A stretch of 64,000 nucleotides of DNA from Opitutales bacterium (lineage in GTDB: Bacteria; Verrucomicrobiota; Verrucomicrobiia; Opitutales; UBA953): positions 25,834 through 89,833 of the forward strand of contig JAEMQU010000002.1 of the NCBI GenBank assembly GCA_016463705.1. Reading direction: 5' to 3'. The stretch's first letter is position 1. Each line of letters begins with the position of its first letter. The notes beneath the pieces were generated by a model. The model saw only the letters and a program-made list of their open reading frames with translations. It had not been told where the DNA came from and did not search any database. Both the position numbers and the translations under genes were made by a program. Positions 52,570 to 61,487 of this stretch are shown one piece after another.

Positions 52570-53553
52570 ATGTCAGCCTTAGACAGTAGTATTATTTGTG
52601 CGTTTCTTGAGGCTGATGGTCAGCCCGTCAGTGGAGATCGTTTAGCAAAAGATTTAGGTGTTTCGCGCGTCGCGATTTGGGGTCGCTTAGAAAAACTTCG
52701 CGCCGCCGGATTTATTTTCACGGCATCACCCCGCAAGGGATATATGCTAAAGGAAGTTCCCCAGATTTTACACCCAACGCTTCTCGACGCGCATTGCCGC
52801 CGGGCGAAATTTTCTTTGCCCATTGAGTATCTTGAGTCAGTCGACAGCACAAACTCCGAAGCCGAACGTCAGTTAGCCAACGGCAAAGAAGCCCCGTTTA
52901 TCGTCCTCGCCCAATCGCAAACAGCGGGACGCGGACGTCTGGGCAGAAAATGGCACAGCAGTGATAAGGGTAATATTTATTTATCATTAGCCCTCCGCCC
53001 ATTCATTTTACCTGAACGACTCAAGCCCTTTACGCTTTGGATGGGTTTGGCGATTTGTCGTTATGTAGAAGACAGTCTAGGAATAAAATTAGGTTTAAAA
53101 TGGCCTAATGATATTTTATCGCCCGATGGGAAAAAAATCGCCGGCATTTTAACCGAAGCCCGTTTAGATGCCGATACCGTCCGTGATCTTATTTTTGGTT
53201 TAGGTTTAAATATTTCTCCGCAACAGGATTTTCCAACCGAACTGAAGGCGATTGCGAGTTCCCTCACGCATATCACGGGGGCCCCCTTAGATGTTAATTC
53301 CCTAACGGCAGGTATAATTAAAAATATTTATACCAGTTGGGAAGAGTTTAAAGAAGACCGCTGGGCGCACTTGTTCAAAGAATACTGGGCAAGATACGAT
53401 ATTTTGACGGGCAAAGTCGTCACGATACAATTGCGCGGTGAACCGGTCACTGGAGTGGTTGAAGGTATTGATGAGGTTGGCTCACTGAGAATTAAAACCG
53501 CCGATGGTAAATCGGTCTTAATCTCATCAGGCGAGGTGACTTTACGCTCCTAA
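52570..53553 (+). CDS. birA: biotin-[acetyl-CoA-carboxylase] ligase BirA with DNA-binding domain
   Basis: BirA attaches biotin to acetyl-CoA carboxylase. The 327-residue protein has an N-terminal winged helix (LAKDLGVSRVAIWGRLEKL, about 20-50), so it may also repress biotin genes, then the ligase with STNSEAE, GRGRLGRKWHS and KWPNDIL, and a C-terminal SH3-like domain. No biotin operator is visible in this window. Confidence 0.95.
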   Translation: MSALDSSIICAFLEADGQPVSGDRLAKDLGVSRVAIWGRLEKLRAAGFIFTASPRKGYMLKEVPQILHPTLLDAHCRRAKFSLPIEYLESVDSTNSEAERQLANGKEAPFIVLAQSQTAGRGRLGRKWHSSDKGNIYLSLALRPFILPERLKPFTLWMGLAICRYVEDSLGIKLGLKWPNDILSPDGKKIAGILTEARLDADTVRDLIFGLGLNISPQQDFPTELKAIASSLTHITGAPLDVNSLTAGIIKNIYTSWEEFKEDRWAHLFKEYWARYDILTGKVVTIQLRGEPVTGVVEGIDEVGSLRIKTADGKSVLISSGEVTLRS

Positions 53554-53600
53554 CGCGAACCACACTTGCGCTCAAAAAACAATTCACCCAAACTTTATTT

Positions 53601-54353
53601 GTGGCTACACTTTGTCTCGATATCGGAAATACCCACACCCATTGGGGCATCGTCGACCACCGGACGGTTTCGAAGCACGGTGAGTTTTCGACTCCTTTGT
53701 TAAGCCCAAGCGCTATTGAAAAACTCATTTCTGAACATCAGCCTCAGGCCATCGCCCTGGCGAGCGTGGTGCCACTGGTTTCAAATCAGTTAAAAGATTT
53801 CCTGAAAAATACAGGTCGTCCCTTTGTGCAACTGCAGTTCGATAACCTCATTGGTTTGGGTTTCGATTATCCAAACCCGGCCGAGGTTGGTCAGGATCGC
53901 TTGGCTGATTGTATCGGTGCACAAGTCGTGGGTGGTGCCCCTGCAGTGATTATCGGAATGGGTACGGCGACCACCGTTGATATTTTAAATACTAAAGGAT
54001 ATGCCGGCGGAATTATTGCTCCTGGTCTGGGCGTGATGACTCAGTATCTTCATGAGCGCACGGCACTTTTGCCGCAGCTCGACGCCCAAAATCTTTTAGG
54101 TGGCCCGACCATCGGCAAATCGACCATCGAAGCAATGAAGTCGGGCTGCGCCCTTGGTTTTGCTGGGATGATTGGTGCCTTGTTAGACGGCGTCGTTTTA
54201 GAAATGACAAAGTCGGGTTCGCCTGAGCCGAAGGTTATCGTCACAGGCGGTGCTGCCATTTATTTACCTAAAAGCTGGCAGAGTCGCGTCCAACACGAGC
54301 CTCATCTCACGCTCATCGGACTCGCAGAATTTTATCGTCGTACAACTTTATGA
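53601..54353 (+). CDS. coaX: type III pantothenate kinase
   Basis: CoaX phosphorylates pantothenate without the feedback control of CoaA. The 250-residue protein starts with GTG and shows the ASKHA-fold motifs LDIGNTHTHWG, GQDRLADCIGA and GMGTATTVDIL. The birA-coaX pairing is common. A small membrane gene overlaps it by 4 bases. Confidence 0.95.
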   Translation: MATLCLDIGNTHTHWGIVDHRTVSKHGEFSTPLLSPSAIEKLISEHQPQAIALASVVPLVSNQLKDFLKNTGRPFVQLQFDNLIGLGFDYPNPAEVGQDRLADCIGAQVVGGAPAVIIGMGTATTVDILNTKGYAGGIIAPGLGVMTQYLHERTALLPQLDAQNLLGGPTIGKSTIEAMKSGCALGFAGMIGALLDGVVLEMTKSGSPEPKVIVTGGAAIYLPKSWQSRVQHEPHLTLIGLAEFYRRTTL

Positions 54354-54547
54354 ACGAAGAGGAATCAAAAGCGAAATTAAGAAAACTCGTCCCTTGGATT
54401 GTTGGAGCCATTTTCGTGCTACTGGGGTCCTGTGTTTTTTTAATAAAATCGGCGCAACCACGACTTTGGCCTTTGGTCGTCGGAGATCTAGTATTTACCT
54501 CGGCTCTACTTTTCTTTCTTTGGCGCGCCCTGGGGCGTCGACGTTAA
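54350..54547 (+). CDS. small two-span membrane protein
   Basis: This 65-residue protein begins at an ATG overlapping the coaX stop (ATGA). It has two hydrophobic segments (about 14-31 and 39-58), a charged N-terminus and a terminal Arg-Arg-Arg. No family is recognised. Its stop overlaps the stop of the convergent kinase gene by 4 bases. Confidence 0.6.
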   Translation: MNEEESKAKLRKLVPWIVGAIFVLLGSCVFLIKSAQPRLWPLVVGDLVFTSALLFFLWRALGRRR

Positions 54548-55491
54548 GACTTCGTCATCTTAAGAATTTCTTTACGACGGGCTTTAATCTCGGCGCAGCC
54601 GGCTTTGGCTAATCGGTCGGTGGAGAAATCTTCAACCGTGAGGCTGGCCACAGCGGTGGCGTAAATCATTCCTTGTTTAAGGGTGTTGAAGTCGGATAGG
54701 CCGGTGGCGGCAATATACCCTAGGAGTGCCCCCGCAAAGCTATCTCCAGCGCCTGTGGGGTCCCTTAATTCAGTAACAGGGTAGGCAGGGATGGTAAAGA
54801 GGCCGTCCTCGTGGAAGAGCACCGCACCATGTTCACCTTTTTTGATAATCACTGTCCGGCAACTATGGGTCCGCAGGTGGCGCCCCGCTAAAATAACATT
54901 GGTCTCGCCGGTCAGTTTGGCGGACTCCGTATCGTTAATGACCACTAAGTCTGCCCGACGCATCACTTGGGATAAAAGCTCACGTTTAGTTTCAATCCAA
55001 ATATCAATCGTATCTGCTAAAACAAATTTGGGAGACGTCAGTTGATCCAGTACGGCTAATTGTAAATCAGGACGAATATTTCCGAGCATGACGTAAGGAG
55101 TTAATTTTTGTTCTTCGGTTAATTGAGGATTAAAACGTTCAAAAACATTTAACTGTAAGTCTTCCGTGTCCCGACGATTAAAATTTTCGTGATAGCGACC
55201 TTTCCAAAAAAAGGTGCGCCCCGTTTCATCGGTACGTAGTCCGGATAAATCAATCCCGCGCTTCGAGAGTTTTTTTCGATCGCGCTCACGGAAGTCGTGT
55301 CCGACGACACCCACAATATGTGGAGTGGTGAAGTAGCTGGCGGCAAGGCATGCGTAAGAGGCACTTCCCCCCAAGATTTTTTCTCCAAAGGAGTGAGGCG
55401 TGGTGATGCTATCGTAAGCGACCGATCCGACAACGAGTACGTTGTCAGGGGCAGGTCTATTTTTGATTTTAATTCTGCGAGGAGTGGTCAT
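54544..55491 (-). CDS. PfkB-family carbohydrate kinase
   Basis: The 315-residue ribokinase-like sugar kinase has GGSASYACLAASYF near the N-terminus for sugar binding and DPTGAGDSFAGALLG, with the catalytic Asp and anion hole, near residue 245. The substrate is not determined. It overlaps the Nudix gene by 4 bases on the same strand. Confidence 0.9.
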   Translation of the reverse strand: MTTPRRIKIKNRPAPDNVLVVGSVAYDSITTPHSFGEKILGGSASYACLAASYFTTPHIVGVVGHDFRERDRKKLSKRGIDLSGLRTDETGRTFFWKGRYHENFNRRDTEDLQLNVFERFNPQLTEEQKLTPYVMLGNIRPDLQLAVLDQLTSPKFVLADTIDIWIETKRELLSQVMRRADLVVINDTESAKLTGETNVILAGRHLRTHSCRTVIIKKGEHGAVLFHEDGLFTIPAYPVTELRDPTGAGDSFAGALLGYIAATGLSDFNTLKQGMIYATAVASLTVEDFSTDRLAKAGCAEIKARRKEILKMTKS

Positions 55492-56045
55492 AAAAATAAA
55501 TGGGGGCGGGCGTCGCGTAGGCGGTAGAGTGCGAGAAGGGCGAGTGAGTGTACACGAGGATTATTTTTTGCTAAATCAAGCGCCTCCTTGGGGGCTACTA
55601 AGAGGACTTCAATCTCTTCATGTTCATCGAGATCTTGCGATGACTCGATTTTTCCACCTTCGATTAAAACAAAGTGACACTGGTTTTTCTGGATGGCGGG
55701 ATTGGGCGAGCATGAGCCGAGCAAGGAGGCTTTTCCGCCTTTAAAACCAGTCTCTTCCTCGACTTCTCGAGTTGCTGCCCTGATGGGGTCTTCGCCGGGT
55801 TCGAGGAGTCCGCCTGGAGGTTCAACGGAAAGATCACGGAGGCCGAAGCGGTATTGTTTCACCAGCACGATTTTTCCGTCGTTGGTAATTGGTAAACCCA
55901 AAACCCAATCGTGAGAATGGATAACAAAGAAATCACCCTCCCGTTTATCGAGAGGGTGATGACAGTATTCTTTAAAAACCCTGAAGACTTTGCAGTCAAC
56001 GTGTAGTGCTTCGTGCCGGACGAGCCAGCGGGTGGGCACTGACAT
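55488..56045 (-). CDS. Nudix hydrolase (ADP-ribose pyrophosphatase-like)
   Basis: The 185-residue protein has the Nudix box GLLEPGEDPIRAATREVEEE plus TGF, the pattern G-x5-E-x7-REUxEExGU. The KQYRFGLRDLSVEPPGG lead-in is typical of ADP-ribose/nucleotide-sugar hydrolases. It is co-transcribed with the PfkB kinase (4-base overlap) and follows the LysM gene by 6 bases. Confidence 0.9.
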   Translation of the reverse strand: MSVPTRWLVRHEALHVDCKVFRVFKEYCHHPLDKREGDFFVIHSHDWVLGLPITNDGKIVLVKQYRFGLRDLSVEPPGGLLEPGEDPIRAATREVEEETGFKGGKASLLGSCSPNPAIQKNQCHFVLIEGGKIESSQDLDEHEEIEVLLVAPKEALDLAKNNPRVHSLALLALYRLRDARPHLFL

Positions 56046-56051
56046 CGTTAA

Positions 56052-56546
56052 TTACTTAGTCTTGATTTTTGAACCGAGCTTCAAGTTGTTAGGATTAATT
56101 CCAGGATTCAAATCGAGAAGTGATTTAACAGTGGTGCCGTAAGTCTTAGCGATTGTGCCAAGTAAATCACCTTTAGCGATGATGTGCTCACCATTGCCAG
56201 CAACAGCGGCTTTGCTACCGGTGGTAGAAGCTTTAGATTTTGCGTTACCCACTTTTTCAATTGAAGCTTGGAGGGTTTCGAAACTGGTTTTGCTGTCGGC
56301 CTTGAATTGGGCGAGATCGCCGCTTAAAGCTGCCACGTCAGAGGTGTTTGCTTTGGCGGTGATTTGACCGCTTAGCTCGGCAACCGTGCCGGAGATGTTT
56401 GCGACATCAGCACTTGCTTTGTCGGCACCGCTTTTTGCCTTGAGGGCAAGAACGAGACCGGCAGCGCCAAGGGCGAAGCCTACGATTCCCACAATAAGGG
56501 GAAGCTTTGATTCAGATGAGGAGGAGGAGATGCTGTCGTTTTCCAT
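56052..56546 (-). CDS. membrane-anchored coiled-coil LysM protein
   Basis: The 164-residue protein has a transmembrane anchor (about 15-33, PLIVGIVGFALGAAGLVLAL), a helical coiled coil (about 35-100) and a C-terminal LysM domain (about 118-164, GDLLGTIAKTYGTTVKSLL, NPNNLKLGSKI) that binds peptidoglycan. It probably ties the inner membrane to the wall. It is first in the LysM-Nudix-PfkB unit. Confidence 0.85.
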   Translation of the reverse strand: MENDSISSSSSESKLPLIVGIVGFALGAAGLVLALKAKSGADKASADVANISGTVAELSGQITAKANTSDVAALSGDLAQFKADSKTSFETLQASIEKVGNAKSKASTTGSKAAVAGNGEHIIAKGDLLGTIAKTYGTTVKSLLDLNPGINPNNLKLGSKIKTK

Positions 56547-56637
56547 GTTGGTTGATAGATTAGTGCGGGTTAGAACGATTTGAGATTAGCGGATTGACAG
56601 GAACGGCAACACAAAATGTCTTTCAAGGTTCAGGTTT

Positions 56638-56715
56638 CGGGCGGTAGCGCAGTCTGGCTAGCGCATCTGCTTTGGGAGCAGAGGGTCGTGGGTTCGAATC
56701 CCACCCGCCCGACCA
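56638..56715 (+). tRNA. tRNA-Pro (anticodon TGG)
   Basis: Acceptor arms CGGGCGG (56638-56644) and CCGCCCG (56705-56711), D-arm with GCGCAGTCTGGCTAGCGC, anticodon stem TCTGC/GCAGA with loop TTTGGGA giving TGG, T-arm with GGGTTCGAATCCC, and an encoded CCA end (56713-56715) make a normal cloverleaf. A TTGACA box at 56594-56599 may be its -35 element. Confidence 0.97.
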
Positions 56716-56746
56716 CCTGGCACTTTAACCCTCCTAGAAAGAGATT

Positions 56747-57952
56747 CTAGGTGTATTGTAGGTGTTCCCCGTTTTTAAAGATACTTACGTGATTGGCCTT
56801 ATTTAATTGGGTTGAAACCTCGGTCCGCCCAATAATTTTCGCCTCTAAATTAAGTCCTTGGGCGATGGCTAAAACTGCGGCCACCCGATCGGGCTTAACA
56901 TAAATTTCCAGTCGCTGACCCATATTATAGACCTGGTGAAGCTCGCGCTGGGGAGTCCGGCTGACCCTCGCAATCTCACTAAAAATGGGGGGCGGTGTGA
57001 ATAAGTTATCTTTAATATAATGCACGGATTGGCCGAACCGCAGGCATTTAGCCAGCGCCCCGCCTGAACAATGGATCAGTCCCTTAATTTCGCGGGGCCC
57101 TAATTCTTTAAGGAGTTGAATGACGAGTGGCGTGTAGGTGCGCGTCGGCGAAAGCAGTGCTTCGCCTACCGTCATAGAAGAATCGGGAAGCGGAGAATTT
57201 AATTTATGCGGTCCGCAGTACACTAAAGATTGAGCAATCGCGTGATCAAAAGTTTCCGGATATTTTTCTGCATAATCATGGGAAAGTAATTCGTGTCGGG
57301 CGCTCGTTAATCCATTGGAGCCGATTCCGCTGTTCGAATTTTTTTCGTACGAAGCCTTTCCACTTGAGGCGATGCCGATAATCGCAAGTCCAGGCGTGAT
57401 ATTATGGGCATCGATAACTTCATCTCTTTTGAAGAGTGAGGTCGCGGTGGAGTCGACGGTGATGGTGGGAGTGGAGTCGCCCATGTCGGCGGTTTCTCCG
57501 CCGCCTGAATAAATTTCTAATCCGTGATCGCGCAGCTGAGCTAAAATTTCTTCCGTTCCATGAATGAGTTCCGCAATAATTTCTCCGGGAATTCTTTTGG
57601 CATTCCGATTCAACGTCGAAGAAAGAATGATTTTTTTCGTCGCACCCACGCAAAGGAGGTCATCGATATTCATGATGATACTGTCTTGGGCGATACCTCG
57701 AAAAACTTTAGCGTCGCCGGTTTCTTTCCACCAGAGGTAGGCGAGGATGACCTTGGTGCCTGATCCATCGGAGTGAGTAACCACACAGCGCGATGGGTCG
57801 CCGGTTAAATAATCGGGGGTGATTTTGCAGAAGGCCCCGGGAAAAAGACCTCGATCGAGCTTATCCACCGCTGCATGCACGTCTGCCTTGGAGGCCGACA
57901 CCCCGCGAGAGGCGTATCTGCTCTGGTCGGATTTATCGGTGTTTTCGGGCAT
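56747..57952 (-). CDS. purM: phosphoribosylformylglycinamidine cyclo-ligase-type protein
   Basis: PurM closes the imidazole ring to give AIR, which PurK and PurE then carboxylate. The 401-residue protein has VVTHSDGSGTKVILAYL, DSIIMNIDDLLCVGA and EIYSGGGETADMGD, the ATP and metal sites of the family. It is longer than standard PurM (about 345) by an N-terminal and C-terminal extension, as in several non-proteobacterial phyla. It is transcribed alone toward tRNA-Pro. Confidence 0.9.
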   Translation of the reverse strand: MPENTDKSDQSRYASRGVSASKADVHAAVDKLDRGLFPGAFCKITPDYLTGDPSRCVVTHSDGSGTKVILAYLWWKETGDAKVFRGIAQDSIIMNIDDLLCVGATKKIILSSTLNRNAKRIPGEIIAELIHGTEEILAQLRDHGLEIYSGGGETADMGDSTPTITVDSTATSLFKRDEVIDAHNITPGLAIIGIASSGKASYEKNSNSGIGSNGLTSARHELLSHDYAEKYPETFDHAIAQSLVYCGPHKLNSPLPDSSMTVGEALLSPTRTYTPLVIQLLKELGPREIKGLIHCSGGALAKCLRFGQSVHYIKDNLFTPPPIFSEIARVSRTPQRELHQVYNMGQRLEIYVKPDRVAAVLAIAQGLNLEAKIIGRTEVSTQLNKANHVSIFKNGEHLQYT

Positions 57953-58047
57953 CGGAGAGAATGATTATAAATACCTTTATTAACGTAAAAGGGTCAACGC
58001 ACATTCTAGGAATTTAATCTTTAGGAGCGATAATTAACCACGGAATC

Positions 58048-58053
58048 TTGACA
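58048..58053 (+). promoter_or_regulatory. possible -35 box of the ferredoxin gene
   Basis: TTGACA at 58048-58053 lies 32 bases before the ferredoxin ATG. The -10 at the expected distance is weak, and transcription would begin very near the start codon. Confidence 0.3.
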
Positions 58054-58085
58054 GACTCACCCCACTGTTCACTTTTCCAAGAATC

Positions 58086-58322
58086 ATGGCTGATAAAAAA
58101 GACAAACATCCCGAGAGTGTTAATGGGAAATTCTATGTAGACACACAATGTATCGATTGTGATCTCTGCCGCGAAACAGCGCCCGACTTCTTTACCCGTC
58201 AAGACGACGGTGGTTACTCCTACGTTTTTAAACAGCCCGAAAATCAAGAAAGCATTGATAAGTGCATGGAGGCCTTAGAGGGCTGTCCGGTGGATGCGAT
58301 TGGTAAAGACGGCGACGCATAA
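58086..58322 (+). CDS. single-cluster [4Fe-4S] ferredoxin
   Basis: The 78-residue protein binds one cluster by Cys22, Cys25 and Cys28 (CIDCDLC) and Cys67 (GCPVDAIG), the pattern of monocluster ferredoxins; an extra Cys60 lies nearby and could form a disulfide. The acidic C-terminus and short size fit an electron carrier, though the partner is unknown. It stands between purM and the OsmC-like gene. Confidence 0.9.
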   Translation: MADKKDKHPESVNGKFYVDTQCIDCDLCRETAPDFFTRQDDGGYSYVFKQPENQESIDKCMEALEGCPVDAIGKDGDA

Positions 58323-58393
58323 TCGTAGAGCCTGGTCTTTGGTTTCGGTGGGTTGTCCTCGACCTCCCTATGTTAAATTCATAGATTTATTTT

Positions 58394-58804
58394 ATGAGTA
58401 TTAAGATTTCGTGCGAGTATTTGGGAGATTTAAGAGTACGCGCCGTCCACGCGCCATCGGGTGCAGAAATTATCACCGATGCTCCCGTGGATAATCAGGG
58501 ACAGGGCCGCTCGTTTTCGCCGACCGATTTGGCAGCCGCGTCGGTCGCTACTTGTATGATTACCATTGTTGGAATTCAGGCTAAATCCATCCCACTCGAC
58601 CTCACGGGCTTCAAAGTAGAAATAGAAAAACACATGTCGACGACTCCACCGCGTCGCATTGCACAATTGGATGTGAAGATGTTTATGCCCGCAGGGATTC
58701 CCGAAGAATTACGCCCTCGCTTAATCCGCGCCGCCGAAGCTTGTCCTGTTAAACAATCCTTCCGCGACGATACGGTAATTAACTTACAGTGGCTTTGGGC
58801 TTAG
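58394..58804 (+). CDS. OsmC/Ohr-family peroxiredoxin-like protein
   Basis: The 136-residue protein has the two redox-active cysteines of OsmC/Ohr proteins at Cys54 (VATCMIT) and Cys117 (EACPVKQ) with SPTDLAAAS before the first. Such enzymes reduce organic hydroperoxides. It converges with the SlyD-type gene, the stops overlapping by 4 bases. Confidence 0.88.
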   Translation: MSIKISCEYLGDLRVRAVHAPSGAEIITDAPVDNQGQGRSFSPTDLAAASVATCMITIVGIQAKSIPLDLTGFKVEIEKHMSTTPPRRIAQLDVKMFMPAGIPEELRPRLIRAAEACPVKQSFRDDTVINLQWLWA

Positions 58805-59397
58805 TTACCGCAGCCGCAACCACCTTGACCGCATCCGCCTTTTTCGTCGGATGATTTCTCGGAGGTGTCGCAGGATCCTTCGGATTCACTGGAGCAACAT
58901 CCGCCGCCACTGCTACTGCCGCCACAGCAACCGCCGGATTGATGGGGATGTCCGTGGGCGAGCTCGCTGAGTTCAGCCGCGCGGACGCTGACGACTTTTA
59001 CATCAAAATGAAGGGTCTTGCCGGCGAGCTCGTGATTTCCGTCGAGCACGGCTTCTTTGTCGTCGACATGACGAATGACCAAGACGCGCATTCCTAAATT
59101 GGTTTCTGCATGAAAGCGCATGCCGATTTCGACTTTATTTTCGCCAAAGCGATCGAGCGGCACGCGCTGAATTAATTTTTCGCTGTATTCACCGTAGCCC
59201 AATACGGGAGGGACGGATACGGCCTTGAAATCACCCGCGACTAAACCTTCCACCGCTTGTTCGAGTCCGGGGATAATGTTACTCGCTCCGTGCAGGTACT
59301 CCATCGGCGCTTGGCCGACCGACGTATCGAGGATATTTCCGCGATCATCTTTTAAAGTGTATTCAATGCTAACAACAGTTTCTTTGGTGGCGCGCAT
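58801..59397 (-). CDS. slyD: SlyD-type FKBP peptidyl-prolyl isomerase with metal-binding tail
   Basis: The 198-residue FKBP-fold isomerase and chaperone begins with VSIEYTLKDDRGNILDTS, then MEYLHGASNIIPGLEQAVEG, an IF-type insert domain, and ends in a 45-residue Cys/Gly/Ser-rich tail with eight cysteines and three nearby histidines, as in SlyD, which supplies nickel. The tail here is even more cysteine-rich than in Escherichia coli. Confidence 0.9.
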   Translation of the reverse strand: MRATKETVVSIEYTLKDDRGNILDTSVGQAPMEYLHGASNIIPGLEQAVEGLVAGDFKAVSVPPVLGYGEYSEKLIQRVPLDRFGENKVEIGMRFHAETNLGMRVLVIRHVDDKEAVLDGNHELAGKTLHFDVKVVSVRAAELSELAHGHPHQSGGCCGGSSSGGGCCSSESEGSCDTSEKSSDEKGGCGQGGCGCGN

Positions 59398-59463
59398 GGG
59401 AGGGGTCTAAAGAAACATATCCCTTATCTAGTGCAACAATGCTTTTGATTTTTTTACTGATGA

Positions 59464-60789
59464 TTAATCTGCAGAGCCTTCGATTCGTCGAATGTCGGTA
59501 CTTGCATCAGGTATAGACTCCAAGTTGTCGCTGTCCCCAGCAATTCCTAGTGCGCGTAGTTTTTCGCCCTGCGGACGAACGCGCGTCTCATAACTACCGA
59601 TTGCTTTATTAAAGTTTTCAGAAGCTGACACCAGGCCGCTCCTTACCCTACCAATATGTTCCATAAATTTTTCAACCCGCTCGTAAAGTTCTTGGGCCTC
59701 CGTAGCTATTTTAGCGGCATTTTCAGATTGTTGATGCTGTTGCCAAGTTAAACTAATAGCACTTAAAAATGATAAAAGCGTGGCTGGCGTTGCGACGAGA
59801 ATATTTAATTTGTTAGCCTTGATGATTAAATCGTTATCACCTTCAAGAGCCGTACTTAAAAGTGATTCCGCGGGTAAAAACAAGATGACCTTGTTGAATG
59901 GTTGTAGGCCTTTATATTTCTTGGACGCATAATTTTTTGCTTCTAAGTCTTTAATGGTCTTTAAAAGTTTTTTGGCGTGCTCATCGACTAATTCTCGACG
60001 ATTGGGTGCGGCCTGATCAGCTAGGGCCACATCAAATTCTGGCACCTTCGAATCTATAATAACACAGCGATCAACAGGAATGCGGACAACTAAATCAGGG
60101 CGTGAGTCATCTATCGATACTTGTTCACTATAGTCACAGTACTTAGTCATCCCTACTGAATCGACAACGTTTCTTAGTGTCTGTTCTCCCCACCTACCGC
60201 GATGCTGCGAAGATTTTAATACGGCGGTGAAATCGTTAGTGCTCGACGAAAGTAATTTCGTGGCTTCGGCCATTTGTGTCATCTGCGCATTCACCGCGGC
60301 GATGGCTTGGTCCTGACCTAAAATACTTTGCTGCATGGTTTGACGATAATTTTCGAGTGCTGTGGTTACTTGAGAAATTAAGGGTTCCACCTTGGTGGCG
60401 ACTTCTTTGGTCACATCAGGTGCCATACCCTTGAGCACGTCGGTGCTCATTTTTGAAAACGCTACCTTGAGTTCCGCGATATTTTTTTCTGAGTCAGCCC
60501 GCACCTGGGCAAGGTTGGTCGCGAAATTAGTCTGGGCATCGGTGAGTTGAGACTTGGAACTTTCGGCAATCGCTTCGGCGGCGGAGGCTCTTTGCAGGGC
60601 TTTAGTTTTTAAATCTAATTCACTTTGTAGGCTGATTTGTAGGGCCTTAATTTGCGATCTCAAATCCTGCACGAGCAGGTCTTGATTGTTCGAACCGCTG
60701 GCCGAGTTTTTCTGTGTTGAGTATAAGTAAATTAAAGCGCCGACTCCTAAAATAAGAAGTCCGAGTAATATTGGTATGAGTGCATCCAT
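59464..60789 (-). CDS. rmuC: DNA recombination protein RmuC
   Basis: The protein has an N-terminal membrane anchor (MDALIPILLGLLILGVGAL), a coiled coil (about 30-180) and the RmuC nuclease-like domain (about 190-430, including QHRGRWGEQTLRNVV, RPDLVVRIP and DSKVPEFDVAL). I start it at 60789, giving 441 residues; the frame extends upstream to 60843 without family-like sequence. It limits inversions at short repeats in Escherichia coli. Confidence 0.92.
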   Translation of the reverse strand: MDALIPILLGLLILGVGALIYLYSTQKNSASGSNNQDLLVQDLRSQIKALQISLQSELDLKTKALQRASAAEAIAESSKSQLTDAQTNFATNLAQVRADSEKNIAELKVAFSKMSTDVLKGMAPDVTKEVATKVEPLISQVTTALENYRQTMQQSILGQDQAIAAVNAQMTQMAEATKLLSSSTNDFTAVLKSSQHRGRWGEQTLRNVVDSVGMTKYCDYSEQVSIDDSRPDLVVRIPVDRCVIIDSKVPEFDVALADQAAPNRRELVDEHAKKLLKTIKDLEAKNYASKKYKGLQPFNKVILFLPAESLLSTALEGDNDLIIKANKLNILVATPATLLSFLSAISLTWQQHQQSENAAKIATEAQELYERVEKFMEHIGRVRSGLVSASENFNKAIGSYETRVRPQGEKLRALGIAGDSDNLESIPDASTDIRRIEGSAD

Positions 60790-60846
60790 AAATAGTAGAA
60801 AACTAGTAGAAAATAGAATAACGGGAGGGCGCGTAAAACGCAACCC

Positions 60847-61377
60847 TCAGCGTGGGTCAGTTTCGATGGCGATACAATTTCCCATCTCCCAGGCAGCTTC
60901 ATAGGCGGCCACGTAATCGGGCGTCGACCAAGAAGGCGCGGTAGCTTCGGCACCGAGTCCGGCTAAAAATCCATAACGAATGCCGTGGGCAATACGTTGC
61001 CGTCTCGCATTGATTCGTTTGGCGACCCACTGCTCTAATGAAGTCGTATCGATATCTAAATCTTGAGTCCGAGTCGATCGGCCCACTTGCCATGAAACAA
61101 ACGCCGCGTGATTAAGATCGGTTACCGATTTGGGTGAAACCTCGGGTGGGTGTCGTCCCTCGCGGCCGGCTTCGATATTCTCTTTGATGGTTAATCGTAA
61201 ATTCACACGCCAGCGCTCTTCGGTTGAGAGCAGGCCGTAATCAAACTCGGGATTATCGGCGGCATCATCCTTCAGTTCATGGCGTGCATATTTTCTCCAC
61301 TGCATGAGCCAAATCTCCCAGGCTTCGCTACCACGATGGGGTGGTTTGCCTAGCCATTCTGGAATATCGTCGCGCAT
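60847..61377 (-). CDS. conserved-looking cytoplasmic protein of unknown function
   Basis: I do not recognise this 176-residue protein. The ATG at 61377 (MRDDIPEWLGKPP) gives a hydrophilic protein rich in Trp and Arg, with no signal peptide or membrane segment; an open frame reaches 61479. It is upstream of rmuC on the same strand and divergent from gspD. Confidence 0.6.
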   Translation of the reverse strand: MRDDIPEWLGKPPHRGSEAWEIWLMQWRKYARHELKDDAADNPEFDYGLLSTEERWRVNLRLTIKENIEAGREGRHPPEVSPKSVTDLNHAAFVSWQVGRSTRTQDLDIDTTSLEQWVAKRINARRQRIAHGIRYGFLAGLGAEATAPSWSTPDYVAAYEAAWEMGNCIAIETDPR

Positions 61378-61487
61378 CAATTTGACCGCAATATGGGTCA
61401 AATAAGGTGAAAAGCAAGCAAAAGGTGAAAAAATGTTCACTATGCAGAATTTGGGTGATTTTTTAGATAATAAATTCAATCGAACTA

